Origin: Utricularia gibba
Lineage: Eukaryota > Streptophyta > Magnoliopsida > Lamiales > Lentibulariaceae
Assembly (NCBI GenBank): GCA_002189035.1
Contig: NEEC01000018.1
Span: 124,001-188,000, forward strand
Reading direction: 5' to 3'
Length of the DNA: 64,000 bases
Part shown: positions 34,374-46,752 of the stretch, piece after piece
Layout of the letters: every line of letters begins with the position of its first letter
How positions within the stretch are numbered: the stretch's first letter is position 1
Notes under the pieces: model-generated
Seen by the model: only the letters and a program-made list of their open reading frames with translations
Told to the model about the DNA's origin: nothing
Database searches by the model: none
Translations under genes and position numbers: made by a program

Positions 34374-35746
34374 GTATGACATGAAAATCTTTTTTTTCCA
34401 GAGTAGTGTTACAGGGTAGCTTCTAAATGCCAAGGCAGAAACATGGGAAAGGAACAAGGAAAGGGCTGCTTTTTCCAGTCATATTTACCGTGATTTCAAC
34501 ATTTCTTTTTTGCGATATTTGCAATTTTTTTAGTTTTTATTATAGGATGATTATTGTAATCGAGTCTATAACAAAGTTTGGATAATAAAATGTATTCAAT
34601 GTTTCATTATTTTATCCAACTATTTTGATTATAAATGAAACATACAAAAAGTGTGATCATTTACACAAGGACTTGTTATGAAAAACACAATGTGAGAGTT
34701 ATTATTATACGATGTGAATGATATTCGTAATTAGCTATAGTGTATTTTTTGAAGATGGGGTTAAGAATTTGATTCCTTTTTATTCCAAAACATTAAAATT
34801 AATTTCAAAAAAACTACTAAAGAATTAAAAAAATAATTCTTTTATTCATCAAATTAGCATATGATAATATTGATAATTTAGATGCATTATACTTTCGATC
34901 TAATTTTACTCAAATTGAATATGATATATGAATTTTTAATTTTTTGAATTTGTGAATTGGTTTTGGGTTCGACATATGACAATGTGTTTGTTGATCCAGT
35001 TCAATGAATGTATTCATAAGATTACTAAACTAGGAATTATTACATAAACGTAATATTCCATGATTATCATATTACTAAAATGTCCACATACCGCTGAATC
35101 ACTACCTATGTTTTAGTGATTAGCAGCAAACAATTGTGTAGCTTTAGAATAATGTTGGATAAATGATCATGCGGAGTGACTTCTTCAACCCAATAAGAAT
35201 CTAGACAAGCCACCCAAGTGCAGGTGCAGGAAGAATCATGTCATCTTAACAAATGTGGCATGTGTGTTATTATTTTTGAAACAAATATACCTCACCATTT
35301 GCCCTGGAAACGCAGCACATACACACACACACACAGATATAAGGTCATGCAATGCCGAAATCGCAAGTGTACATGTGTATTAGGTTTTGTTCTGGGTAAT
35401 GAAGCAAAATCACATCACCAAGATATTATCAGATTCCAACACCCGTAACAATATTGTAGCATAAACGATTATTGTATTTGGATGATGACGACCCTATTTG
35501 TATGCAAAGTCATTTTATCCACGAGCTTCTCATATGTATGAACTGAAGGACATGAGATGGGAAATGCTACCGCTACTCCAAAGCTGCAGCTTTCCACAAA
35601 TAAGCAATGACTCAGCTTGTTCCAACCTGAATTCCAGGCAGCACCTTGGAGGTTGTAGATGAAAAGAAAAGAAAAGAAGATCATGGTATCGTTGGTGCAT
35701 GCCAAGTGAGAAGCCGCATTTATACACCAACGCTACTATGGGACCA
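34374..35746. other. Intergenic between convergent MTOPVIB and TCP, no gene seen
   Basis: Holds the two 3'UTRs and AT-rich spacer. A (CA)n repeat is at about 35323-35336. ORFs here have no domain. Confidence 0.6.
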
Positions 35747-36529
35747 TCACTTGAATTCATTGCAGCCTCCATGTACGAAACACTGTCCTTTGTTCTGCAC
35801 AGCATTCTCATTGATTTGTGTCATGTCCAATAAGTGGATTGCTCTTGCTGCTTCGGATTCGGAGTCGAATCTCTGAAGAGGAAGATAAGGTTGCGTCACT
35901 GTGACCATCCCGTTGTGGTACATCAGTGGCGGCTGCTGCAGGAGTTCACTTGGATGATTCCAATCTCCTTCAATGGAAGCTGATATTTGCTCTCCAATGC
36001 TGCTTCTAGGAGGATGTGAAAGACACAAATCTGAAGAATCCCACTTCAGGAAAGAATTGTGAGAAGCATTCATTTGATTGCTGTTGCTGTTGTGAGATGA
36101 AGGGACGTTTTGTCTAAGACCAAAACGACTCTCAGAAACACAAGGCCAACAGCCATCATTTGATTCACTGACTTTCAACCCTTGTTTATCAGATTGAGCA
36201 CTTAGCATGGCAATCAAGCTCTGACTCATGAAACTTCCTGGGGGAATCTGCAACGGCGGCAACTCATCAATATCTTTCTTTGCAGCGTTCATTAACCAAT
36301 CCACCACTTTGCTAGGCTGGCTAAGCCCTAGCCGGTCTTGAAGATCGTATATCTGAATCGCAGTCGGAACTGACAATCTAACCCTCCGATCCCTCAAACC
36401 CTTAACCGTACATACCTTGCTGTGCCTATCTTTCCTCCCAAAAGCTCTGGAGGCACCAACAATTCGAGGATCTTTCATCTTTGAGGAAGACCAGGATGAT
36501 GTTTTGGGGTTTTCACTTTGACTTTTCAT
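35747..36529 (-). CDS. TCP transcription factor, CIN type (TCP5/13/17-like), 260 aa
   Basis: Plant-specific nuclear transcription factor; this clade restrains cell division in leaf and petal margins. The coding region is a single exon. The TCP domain runs from about residue 31 to 92: basic region [19 protein letters not shown], then [20 protein letters not shown], then [14 protein letters not shown] with the loop and second helix, and [11 protein letters not shown] after it. The Leu-Ser-Val-Pro start of helix I and the [11 protein letters not shown] helix II are the marks of the TCP5/13/17 subgroup and differ from the TCP4 group; I saw no R domain and no miR319-type site, as expected for this subgroup. 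The remainder is Ser/Asn-rich. A likely 5'UTR exon ends at a GTTAGT donor near 36638, so transcription probably starts near or beyond 36.8 kb. Confidence 0.92.
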   Translation of the reverse strand: MKSQSENPKTSSWSSSKMKDPRIVGASRAFGRKDRHSKVCTVKGLRDRRVRLSVPTAIQIYDLQDRLGLSQPSKVVDWLMNAAKKDIDELPPLQIPPGSFMSQSLIAMLSAQSDKQGLKVSESNDGCWPCVSESRFGLRQNVPSSHNSNSNQMNASHNSFLKWDSSDLCLSHPPRSSIGEQISASIEGDWNHPSELLQQPPLMYHNGMVTVTQPYLPLQRFDSESEAARAIHLLDMTQINENAVQNKGQCFVHGGCNEFK

Positions 36530-38921
36530 ATCTTGTCTTTCAGATCATATTGCTACTTGCTAGCATTCAAATTCTATGGTGATGATAAAAAGAAAGAAAG
36601 CAAAGGACTTGAGAGGAGGAAAAAGGTGTTGCACTAACCGATGCAAAAGTTGTAGTTACTCCCTCTGAACCATGAGGCTTTCTTGAACCAGGCCTTCGTT
36701 GAGAAGCAGATTCATTTGACAGTGGAAGCAGACAGAAGGGATTCACCTCAACAAGGGAAACACATAATAAAAGCAATGCGAAAAAGAAAAAATAATATTA
36801 AAATGCAGACACAAATAATAACTTCAGCACGATTTAGCCCTTGTCTAAGCTGCATTCCTTCTTCATGAGAAAATAGGGATTCGAGTTGGAATCCCAATAA
36901 TTGTGGAATGATTTCAGGCTTAAGTATGCTAGAACAAACATTTACCCATGCGATTTGTGAACATAAAGAAGAAAATCGAATCTGCAAAAATATTTAATGG
37001 GACATTGCTTCCCTAGAAATGGCCAATGAGTCTCAAAATTATCATATTTTGGTAACTATTTTACGATGTGAACTGTGTGTACTGCAAACACTTTCTTCTG
37101 GTGTAACAGCAAGAAGTAAATGATAAATTCGTAAATTCTGTGATGCAGTGAGTAGGCGCCTGCCTGCGTTAACGAGAGTATCATCGTCATCTATCAGCTT
37201 CTTGGTAGGATAAAAGTAAGATGTGAATGCCACTGGTTCGTTTGTGCCCTTTAGGATAAAAGAAAAAAGAAGAGAGAGCTGATAATGCTTCAACATTCAC
37301 AAGAAGATAAACTGAAGATATTCATTTTTTTCATCCCATGGAGCCCTAGCGACTCCCTATTAGAGTACAAGATTTGTACGCTCGCATCATATCATCATAT
37401 GATCCGGAGATTTGGTTTAGTGCAGCATTTGGGCTCTAGATGGATATTATTTCAGGGGCGTGAAAGAACGCCAACGATTCCGTATTGTTGTTGGTTTTTC
37501 ACTCTAATCATTTCAATATGACTTTAAATAATTACAGTAGGGAAATCAAAAGGGAGTTGGATGGATAGACAGACATAGAATTAACCGGGACAAAGCCAGT
37601 AATGTTGCAATAATCATTTTTTGTCTGAAGGTGAGGGACCAATTTTTTTAGTTGAATTCCAGCTTTCAAATCCCAGTGGGGGGGGGGGGGGACTCAGGAC
37701 CACGCGATTTTGCAGACCTTTAACGACGTGTGGTGGTGATCGATTGATTGGTTTACTTTTCCTGCCCAACATAAAATAAAATAAGCTTATTCATCCTGTT
37801 TCGATTTCATTATTATTATTATTTTTACAACACAGCACCCAGGATGATCCTGATCCCTTTTCAACTCAAATTCAAAGCCTAGTTTATTTATTTACAATCA
37901 TGAGAGCCCTTAGGAAGCACCCAATAATAGGTGATAATAAAATTAGTGGATTTTCGGTTAAGTGTGTGTTATGGTGAACCTGAAGATCAAGAAAGAGAAG
38001 AGAAGCAGCAGATGCAGGCCACCGGAGTTGGAGTCGGTGCATTGATGATGAGATAATCGTTGGCGCATACCAAAACCAATAGAAGAGGTGGCTTTTGAGC
38101 AGCGATACATCGCTATCCGCAGCCGACTTTTTGCAAGCCGCCGGCCCACCGCCGCATTCCGTGAACGCATATGGATATTTATCACAGTGCCAGTGCCACT
38201 CCCAAAAGCAAAAGCCTGCCTTAACCATAAACACACCCACAGATGGATGCCGCATGCCCCCGACTAATGCCACGCTTCCTTCACCTTGAAATTAAAACTT
38301 CATTTTCACTTTCATCTTCAACACGGGAATTTGGTTTTCTTCATCACATACAATAATTTATCCGGAAATTTCAATAAAAAAATGGTTTTGAGGTCCTCTC
38401 ATTCTCTATTATCTCAACATTTGCGGTTAGCATCATGGAGCCCCCTGAAATTAGTAATGTGATGCTGCAGATTTTAGGTTGACGCGCATTTTGATTCCTT
38501 AGCAGGAGAAGATGAAGCACTTCTGGAAGAGTTTTCAATCCCAATGAATTTGCTCTCAGAGGATTGATTATTTTCCCACTCCTTATATGACCGAAGAAAC
38601 CCTAATCTCTTTCGGAATTTCCAGAGAGGAAACCACCTCTATATCCGGTAGCCGTAAGAAACCTCCCAGCCATCATAGCATTAGAAGATGATTGATGGTT
38701 GCACCATCGGCTCCATTTCCACATCAACGAAGATTTGACCATTCTAGTCAAGATTGTTGGTGTGGATGAGGAACTTATGAACAAAATTTTGATCATTTTA
38801 GGCAAGACGAATATGTGGTGGAATGAGTCCTCCCCACCCATCCAAAATATTGAAATTACAATGATTGTCAACTTCTTAACCTTTCTAAAATGAAGGGAAA
38901 TTTAGGAAAACAAAATAACAC
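36530..38921. other. TCP upstream region, no further gene assigned
   Basis: Includes the TCP 5'UTR exon and intron (about 36540-36780) and presumably the promoter. A 14-base G run is at 37678-37691. A GC-richer block at 38000-38290 is open on both strands (for example 37884-38273 minus) but shows no family and no matching splice sites. The region 38480-38890 looks like a decayed coding repeat that I cannot place. Confidence 0.5.
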
Positions 38922-40285
38922 GGATAAACAAAAATTTCTTAAAATCATTACGAGAAATAAAATCTTCGTATCAAATAAATTTATAATACTTAATTCTCAT
39001 AAAATACAAGTTAAACACAAAATGTAAAGTGGAATTCGGGATCGATCACAAAAAGCTATTGTTTGCAAAGTGTTTTAGCAGATGCAGAATTCAAAATAAA
39101 CGTTGTTGTTAGTCTAGCTCAAACTAATAATGGTAGGCAAATTCAATAAATAAGATCAAGTCTCAATGCAGAAAATAACGAATACTAGTTCTAGTACAAA
39201 GTAATACTAAGATGCTTTAGGGATATGCAGGTGATGTGGTACTAATGTCTCTAATTTCATATATAAAGTTTCTATAATTGCAATTCCAAACAACCTAAGC
39301 CTACCCAAGTCATTCATCATGTTTTTGGTTAATATAGTCTTCATTATCATCACTAACGTCACAATTAAATCTACCTACATGCAAAGTATATAGAATTAGG
39401 TCTACCCGATTCTACTGGTTCTATCCTGAACTAATATCTACTGTCCTCATCTTGATTTATAGGTCTACCTCTAAATCAAACATCTAAGTTGTGAAGCTAT
39501 TCATTTCCCTCTTTAGATCTACCTATGGAATGATAGAAATAAAAGCTAAGAAATAATGATGAATTGTGTTATGAACCCTAGCCTCACATCACCATGTTTT
39601 ACCTTAATACATCCCTAAGATCTAACCACTTATACTTGAAAGATAAAACATAATATCATTAAGATTAAATAGCCAAAGTAGCATAAACATTGTGAGGAAG
39701 TCAATCACACAAACTAAAAACATTCAGCAAATGAAAATAAAGTAAAAGATTGTTCTGATTCCCATCTACTACTGTCCATGACTCAAAACTGTAGCGTTGA
39801 ACTGGGTCTTGGTGGTATTCTTAAGGATGAAATCTTTCTTGCAAGGATCTCCTTCTGGTTTTGGTATTCGTGTTCTTGAAGGAGCCCTCTTGTGTCGCTG
39901 CTAAAGCTTGAAAAACCCTCCTCCAAAATATCTCCCCTCCTTTACTCCGATGCACTGTTTCTGACACCATCATGTTCTCGGCCTAAACTTGCAGATTGCG
40001 GGTGTCAGAACAGTACTCTTTGTCTCTCTTCAAATATTGTGCCCTTTTCTACGTATTCCATACATCTTTGAGTTTGATTTGATGCTAATCCTTCTACTGA
40101 ATTTAATTAAACATCAATAAAAAAAGGTGGACTAAATCAAAGGATTTAGCCCACTTTTCAGTATAAACACAAAATTAATACAAACAATGCATAAAACTTG
40201 AAAACACACAAACCTAACCTAAACTACAGTAAAACATAATGATTTTGTATTATAAAATGCAAAGAAAACATGTGTCATCAAACAC
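38917..40285 (-). mobile_element. Solo LTR, family Y, copy F (38922-40280, 1359 bp)
   Basis: On the plus strand it starts GGATAAACAAAAATTTC (first T of TGATAA mutated) and ends ATGTGTCATCA. An exact 5-bp duplication AACAC flanks it (38917-38921 and 40281-40285). It is homologous throughout to the 46753 LTR, including the stem-loop at 40129-40156. No internal region is attached. Confidence 0.88.
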
Positions 40286-41181
40286 AATTATATAGTTTTC
40301 AACAACAATAGTATATTAGAGATCCATTGCCTCAGTCTTCTATTAGGCTAATCACACCATGCCTAATTATATAGGTTCCATACATTACATCCCTCTCCCT
40401 TACACCCTACATTGGAAACATCCCTTTATGATTTGGAAAAATTTAAAACAAGATGACTGATTGTGCTATTTTAATTTCTTTTTTAAAAAAACAAGAACAT
40501 GTACAGAGAAAATCAAAATGCATTTGAAAAGAAAGTTAAAAAACTAAAAACTAAAATGCTTCACCAAAACCATTCCGAACTTTCTAAAACATCCTAGATA
40601 TGACTTCTTATAATCCTCTTGCCGTTAGAAATATGGTGATACGACCCTCCAAACAACAAGTGTTTGGAAAACTAAATTTTGGATGTCAAATGAAGCAATC
40701 CTTTAAGAAAAGAAGTTGAATCTTAAGGAACGAAATTCCTTGCAACTCAAATTATGAAAATGGTACCACACTCATAGAAAAAAGAATTAAATAGGAGTGA
40801 TAAACTACACTAGATACCATAAGCAAAATTTGATAAGTCTAAAGTTCTACAAGAACTCAAGGAAGGAGCAATGCTCTCAAAATGCATAACAATCAAAGTT
40901 GTACCTAAACAAGAATGAGGCCCTTGTTATATTGGTAGAGAAATGAGACTACTAAAATAAAAGTACTACTTGTGAACTATGGAGTTATAGTCCATCAAAT
41001 TGATCCAACTTGAGTAGGTTGAACTTCATGGCATAAGTTTCATGAATTTTTTGATTAACCTATAATCCCTTGAGGAGATCTTGGTGCTTTTGTGCTTTAG
41101 ATCTTGTGAGTGGTTCAAGTGAAATGAAAGAAGTATTTGTGTTCTTTCTCTCATCTTCCTTCATTTTATCTAGGGAATCCA
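40286..41181. other. Spacer left of copia element 2, nothing recognised
   Basis: AT-rich. The part at 40820-41180 has short open stretches on both strands but no family features. Confidence 0.5.
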
Positions 41182-41740
41182 TGATCTCATCATATGGAAA
41201 TGAAGAAAGACCCCAAATTTGATTAAATGCTCAGCATATGCCCAAAGTGGTTGACTTGATGCCCCCAAAGAATTGTTAGTAAATTAAAGGAAAAACAAAA
41301 GCAAGATTTATCAACTAAAACCCAAAAATTGGGAAACCTCTTGGGTTTAGAAATTGAAGCAATGAAATTCACTATGAGTTTGCAATAAAAGTACAACATT
41401 CTAAGTGTTAAATAGATCAATTATCTACAACACAAAACTACCAATAGAGCTTCTTTGTAGCAGCAGATCATCTCGTTTGTGTCTTCAAACAGAATTTCAC
41501 CAGCCCTTCTCCATACTCACACCACACATCGTGAAGGGTATTGGAGATGGCGTTTTATAGGCACACATCCCTTGCATCTTGTCAACCGTACTCATTAATG
41601 TAGAGTTACCCTACTGATGCATAACTTTCAGCACTTCATGCAAGCATTCCCATCAATGTCGTGCTACCCTTATTGAATAGAAACGGCCCTTCATGTGCAT
41701 AACTTCCAGCTTGTTAAACACATCAATAATGTCTTCAACA
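41182..41740 (-). mobile_element. 3' LTR of copia element 2
   Basis: Read on the minus strand it starts TGTTGAAGACATTATTGATG next to the polypurine tract and aligns end to end with 50635-51180. Confidence 0.85.
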
Positions 41741-41779
41741 ATCACCCCCTTAGGTTGGAAGTGTAGCTGACCTTTAGAG

Positions 41780-42418
41780 TTTCATCATGAATCCTGCCTT
41801 CTTTAAGAGCATCAAATGCCTATAAGAGGTGAGTACCTTTGCAACATATCTACAATGTTGTTTTTTGTGCTTAATTTGTCTAGGTTAAGCAGTCCTTGTC
41901 GTAAGATGTCTTTGTTCCAGTGATAACAAATGCTTACATGCTAGATTCTTGAGTGATAGATTGGATATTTGTTCAATGTGATTGCACTTTGATTATCACA
42001 AAGTATGTTCACCTTGTGCTCTGTAAAACTCAACTTTTCTAGAAATCTCTGAAGCAACAATGCTTCTTTACTTACTTCAAATAAGCCATATATTCAGTTT
42101 CTATAGATGAGAGAGCTACATGTTTTTGTAGGGATGATATCCACACCACTCCAGCACCCCCTAGCATGTTAACGAGACGTGTTGTGGACCTCCTTGTATC
42201 CACATAGACACGGTACACAAGATTGCATCCCATAGCATAATTGAAACTCCGAAGTCCCTTTCAAATACTGTAATAACCACTTAGTATCCTCCCAATGATG
42301 TTGTTCGGGATTTGATATAGAGCGACTAATACAACTAATAGTATATGCAATATCAGGCCTTGTATCCATCATGATGTACATGATTGATCCAACCAGATAC
42401 GTGAACCGTGGTTTGCTG
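41780..42418 (-). pseudogene. Copia RT C-terminus and RNase H
   Basis: Minus-strand frames give TYLVGSIMYIMMDTRPDIAY (42400-42340), WLLQYLKGTSEFQLCYG, then GGAGVVWISSLQKHVALSSI and TEYMA (about 42150-42060) and the RNase H segment with LCDNQSAITL (about 41985). The ADWAG-like motif is lost and stops interrupt it. Confidence 0.82.
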
Positions 42419-42444
42419 ATCTTGCAAACTTTGTTTCCACAGGG

Positions 42445-43707
42445 GTGATGCCACCTGGAATGGACTATCATGCGAGGAACAAGCTTAAGAGTGATGCCAA
42501 ATGCTACATATGGGATGACCCATATTTATGGAAGAGATGCAATGATGGTGTCATTCGAAGGTGTGTTCATGAAAATGAAATTCCAAAAATAATTGATTCT
42601 TGTCATGCAGTACCTTTTGGTAGACATCATGGACGAAATAGAACAGCAAGAAAAATTCTAGATTGCGGATTTTATTGGCCACATATTTTCAGAGATTGTT
42701 ATGCCCATTGCAAAGGTTGTGAACCATGCCAAAGGGTAGGAAATTTATCAAACCGAAACGAAATGCCCCAGCAAGGAATTCTGGTATGTGAATTATTTGA
42801 TGTATGGGATATAGATTTTGTTGGACCATTTCCTACTTCAGCAGGTTACAATTATATTTTGGTTGCTGTTGATTATGTGTCCAAATGGATTGAGGCAATC
42901 CCTACGAGGACTGATGATGCAAAAACTGTGATTAATTTTTTGCGCAACAACATCTTCACAAGATATGGGACTCCTAAGGCGCTGATCAGTGATAGGGGAA
43001 CACATTTTTATAATCAGGCCTTAAGGAGTGTTTTGAAGCATTTTAATGTTTGGTACAAGCCTTCTACAGCATATCATCCACAAACCAATGGACAAACTGA
43101 AGTCTCCAACAGAGAAATCAAACAAATTCTGGAGAAAGTTGTGAACCCAAGCAGAATAGACTGGAGCATGAGGTTGAAAGATGCACTTTGAGCTATACGG
43201 ACAGCATACAAGACTCCCATTGGAACCTCTCCATTTTGGTTGGTCTACGGGAAGCCTTGTAGATTACCATCAGCTCTTGAGCACAAGGCTTGGTGGGCTG
43301 TGAAGAAGTTAAATTTGGATAGAGACCTTAGTGCAAGCCACAGGAAACTCTAGCTTTCGGAACTGGAAGAGTTGAGAAATGATGCGTACGAGAGCTCAAA
43401 ACTATTCAAGGCTCGGACTAAGAGATATCATGACGTGCACATTTCCAAGAGAAATTTCGAGATTGGCCAGAAAGTCTTATTATTTCAATCCAGGTTGAAA
43501 TTGCATCCTAGGAAGTTGAAATCAAGATGGATAGGACCTTTTATTATGAAGGAAATTTTTCCAAATGGTGCTGTAGAAATATTTGACGGAGACTCAAACA
43601 AGGGATTTTTGGTAAATGGCCATAGATTAAAAATTTTCTATGAAAATGCTAACATGATCACAGGAAATCTGGAGGTGATCAAACTAATGGATTCACCAAA
43701 AACGTAG
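42445..43707 (+). pseudogene. Gypsy integrase, nearly intact, two stops
   Basis: The first open part (42445-43191) contains the zinc-binding HHCC domain: His in FGRHHGRNRTARK, then CEPCQR. The catalytic core follows with the first Asp in WDIDFVGPFPTS, the second in LISDRGTHFYNQ and the Glu in YHPQTNGQTEVSNREIKQ, so all three catalytic residues remain. TGA at 43189-43191 replaces the Trp of the usual LWAxRTA motif; a TAG near 43351 interrupts the next segment. The C-terminal open part (43372-43707) has YHDVHISKRNFEIGQKVLLF and LKSRWIGPF, the usual GPY/F-like module. It is a well-preserved but non-coding copy. Confidence 0.9.
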
Positions 43708-44053
43708 TCACACAAGAAGTCAGGTCCAAGACTTTAAACAAGGGCGCTTGTGGGAGGCAACCCATGGCTAACTCTTTTAATCTATGCATTTTATTTCTGT
43801 TTTAATGTTTTTTTTTTTAGGATTTTTGCCATATTTTGTGCTGCTGGGCAAGGATGGATGTTTAACTCAAGGGAAATTGAGCATGAGGAGTTACGCAAAA
43901 ATTCGACCGTTGAGAGAAGTGGGAAGTCGCAACCAAGGAAATGACAGAAAAGTCCCCGCAGCTTGAAATGAATTGGAGGAGCAGTTTCTTTGTTCCTCAC
44001 TTCAACCGTTTCTTTTGTGAATTTTTCTGAGAAATTACAGCGGTAGAAACAGC

Positions 44054-45843
44054 ATGCCTGCAACAAGAAGTGGAAGAAAAGCCGCAAAGGAGAGACCCAG
44101 CCGGAATAAAATACAAATGGATCAACGAAAGGGAAGTGCTGGAACCGTAGAAGCAGAAATCACTGCTGCTCCAACCCTAGAAGAAGGAAATTTGCCTATT
44201 GTTGCCGCTGCAGAAAATTTCCAGGGAGTGGACGTGATCCTTCAGGCCGCTGAGATGGGAGAACCATCTGACAACACCAACATGGACAATGTCAGCCTCC
44301 AACAAAGATTGAGAGACATGCAGAAGAGCTACAAAAGAAAAACACTAGTGGAGGAACTGTCGACAGAGCCACAAGTCTTGACGAAGAAGAAGAAAGGGAA
44401 GGGCAGGAAGAAAAAGCAGAGAGTACCACTGGACGAACCTGTCCCTAAAGAAGAGGATGTCACACCCCAAGAACCAGCAGCACCTGCTCCAGAGAAAAAC
44501 ACTGAAAAATCAGGAGATGAAATGGAGAGACCAGAGGAAGAACAAGCTGCTGAGGAAGAAAATCTAATGGACAGAAATGAGGGCGAAAATCAAGAACATC
44601 AGAATGAGGAGATTGAGGAAGCAGAGGAGCAACCATTCAGAAGCACAACAGGAAAGTAAAATGAAGGTGCAATTAAGAAAAATAAATTTTTACCTAGATT
44701 GGTGCCTCTGTATTTGAAAGCAGGGAAGTTTGCGCATAAAAAGGAGAAATTTCAGAGGCAAATGACTCGCAAGGGGATACCATACTTCAAGCATCACGCA
44801 GACATGTTGAAGACCCGATACCTGACTTTCACAGAAGAAATGTAAGCTGAACGGTACGGTGAGGTCAAGGGTGCAAAGGTAATACCATGTCGTCATATTG
44901 ATCATGATATTTTGGAAGAATTAGGAATTGCTGATAGAATTTCTTCCCTGTTTGAAGGAACAGCATTCATGAATTTATTTGAAATGAAATTCCCTGCATA
45001 TATTGAACTTTTTTATGAATTTGCTTCCACTTTTGTGTATGAAATTCCTGAAACTGTGCTAGACCTTGCTGCTATTTCTTTTAGGTTAATGAGGATTGAA
45101 TTTTCTTTTTCATTAGCTGAGTGGAACGTAGCTCTAGGATTTTGTTCAGAAAATGATGTGGATTCTCATGAGTTTGCTGCATCCCTTTTTGATTATCCTG
45201 ATGAATTTGATGCTGAGGAAATTTATGCGATTCTGACCGACCAGCATGCTATAGAGTTTAAGGCAAAAGGGACTAAGGCAGATTTGTTTGTTGATCCGGT
45301 TATGCGTTATGTTCATATCCTTGTTATCACCACCCTCTTTGGACGAACAGTAGGATTTAATTCCCTTTATAAGCGTGATTATTTGTTATGTGGTGTATCA
45401 TGAACAAACGATCCCTGAACTTAGGTGCCATGATTGCTGAGCAAATGACTAGAGACTATAGGCGTACAAAAATTCAACATTTGAGTTTTGGAAACATTAT
45501 TACGCATATGGCTCATACTTTATGCCCTGAGAAACTGTCTGAATTGGAATATTTTCATGTTGAGTCTAAGACAGTGCCTTTAGATGCATATTTCTTGAAA
45601 GTGGCAGGACTAATTAAAGCCCAAGGAAGTAGGTTTGTTTTTAGATCTTTGGCAGGTCTTTGCGGACAATCTATCCCTGAAGAAGGCAACACAAATGCCC
45701 CTGCTCTTGCAACCTCCAAGTACAACAGCACAGGATGCTGCTTCCCTGAAATGAGCAAAGAATTGAATGAGAAAATGTCTGATTTAATTCGTGAAGTGCA
45801 AGAATTGAAACAGGGAGTGAAAGACTCCTCCCTGAGCAAGTAA
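44054..45843 (+). pseudogene. ATHILA ORF-1-like region in the env-like position after pol
   Basis: Athila elements carry an additional ORF downstream of integrase; its role is not known. The first open part (44054-44659) starts MPATRSGRKAAKERPSRNK and is highly charged and low-complexity (Lys-rich, then Glu-rich), with no membrane segment. Stops follow at 44660 and about 44844. The second part (44912-45403) holds the family's globular segment: FRLMRIEFSFSLAEWNVALG, then PVMRYVHILVITTLFGR. The third (45388-45843) overlaps it in another frame, so a frameshift lies near 45390, and contains LGAMIAEQMTRDYRRTK. I see no convincing signal peptide or transmembrane helix, so calling it an envelope protein would be unsupported. 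Confidence 0.7.
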
Positions 45844-46752
45844 CCTGCTGTTGAACTTATTTTGCGTAGTTTTATTTTATTTTTATTTTTATTTTTATTT
45901 CTTAGTTTTACTTTTACTTAGGATGCTGTTCAGGTATGTGTCTGTTAGTCTATGCTAGGAATAGTCGAGAACTTGCTTATCTGTTTTGTTTCCCGTTAGT
46001 GAATTACTTTGAATGGCCACATGATTGTACATTACAACTATGAGGTTATTTGGATGTGAGAGCTTTCTATGCCTTTTATATACCTGGGAGCATGTTTTTA
46101 CCTTCTATTTTATGAGAGCATGTGCATGAATAGAGGAACCTAGGGAGTGTAATCTAGATTAGCTTAAATTGAGTTGATGGACTTGATAATCGTCTTGGGA
46201 CAGGTTGCCAGCTTAGAAAAAAAAAAGAAGAAATGAAAAGCAGTACCGAAAAAAAATGTTGAGATCAAAGTCCTGAAAAGCAGCACATAATAGAAAAGCA
46301 TGTGCGGACTCAATAAGTGGTGAATGGGTAAGAAGGGATGGATTGATCCAGAGGAGTAGAAGGAGGCCTGGAGTTATAAGGTTTGGGTGCTTGGCAAACA
46401 CTCTTTCACAAGAAAGGCCATGACATTATACCCAGATCAATCCAGAACAAGCTGCCCTTCACTATCAAAAAAAAAAAAGAAGAAAAAAGAGAGAAAAAAA
46501 AAGGGTTGGCAACCTTAGTTCCAAGCGATTTTGAGCGAATCAACTTGAGGAAGCAATCTTCGAAAACACCTCTCAAGAAGAATTTATTCATGCACATTGA
46601 GTGATACATGACATGCACACCAGCACTCCTATAGCTCACACATCCGAATTTTGTCAAAGTTGTTTCTGTTTATCATTGGCGCTGACAAAGTTAGTTTCTC
46701 GTTAGTCTTAGCTAGGACTTGGGGACAAGTCTCGTGTCGTTGTAGCATAGTG

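Noticed and set aside
37678-37691. 14-base G run as a G-quadruplex or regulatory element
   Set aside because: A homopolymer with no conserved context; length in assemblies is unreliable.
37884-38273. 129-residue minus ORF in the TCP upstream region
   Set aside because: No recognisable family, open on both strands because of higher GC, and no matching splice or start context.
44690-44905. Minus-strand ORF within the Athila-like element
   Set aside because: Shadow of the broken plus-strand ATHILA ORF-1-like region.
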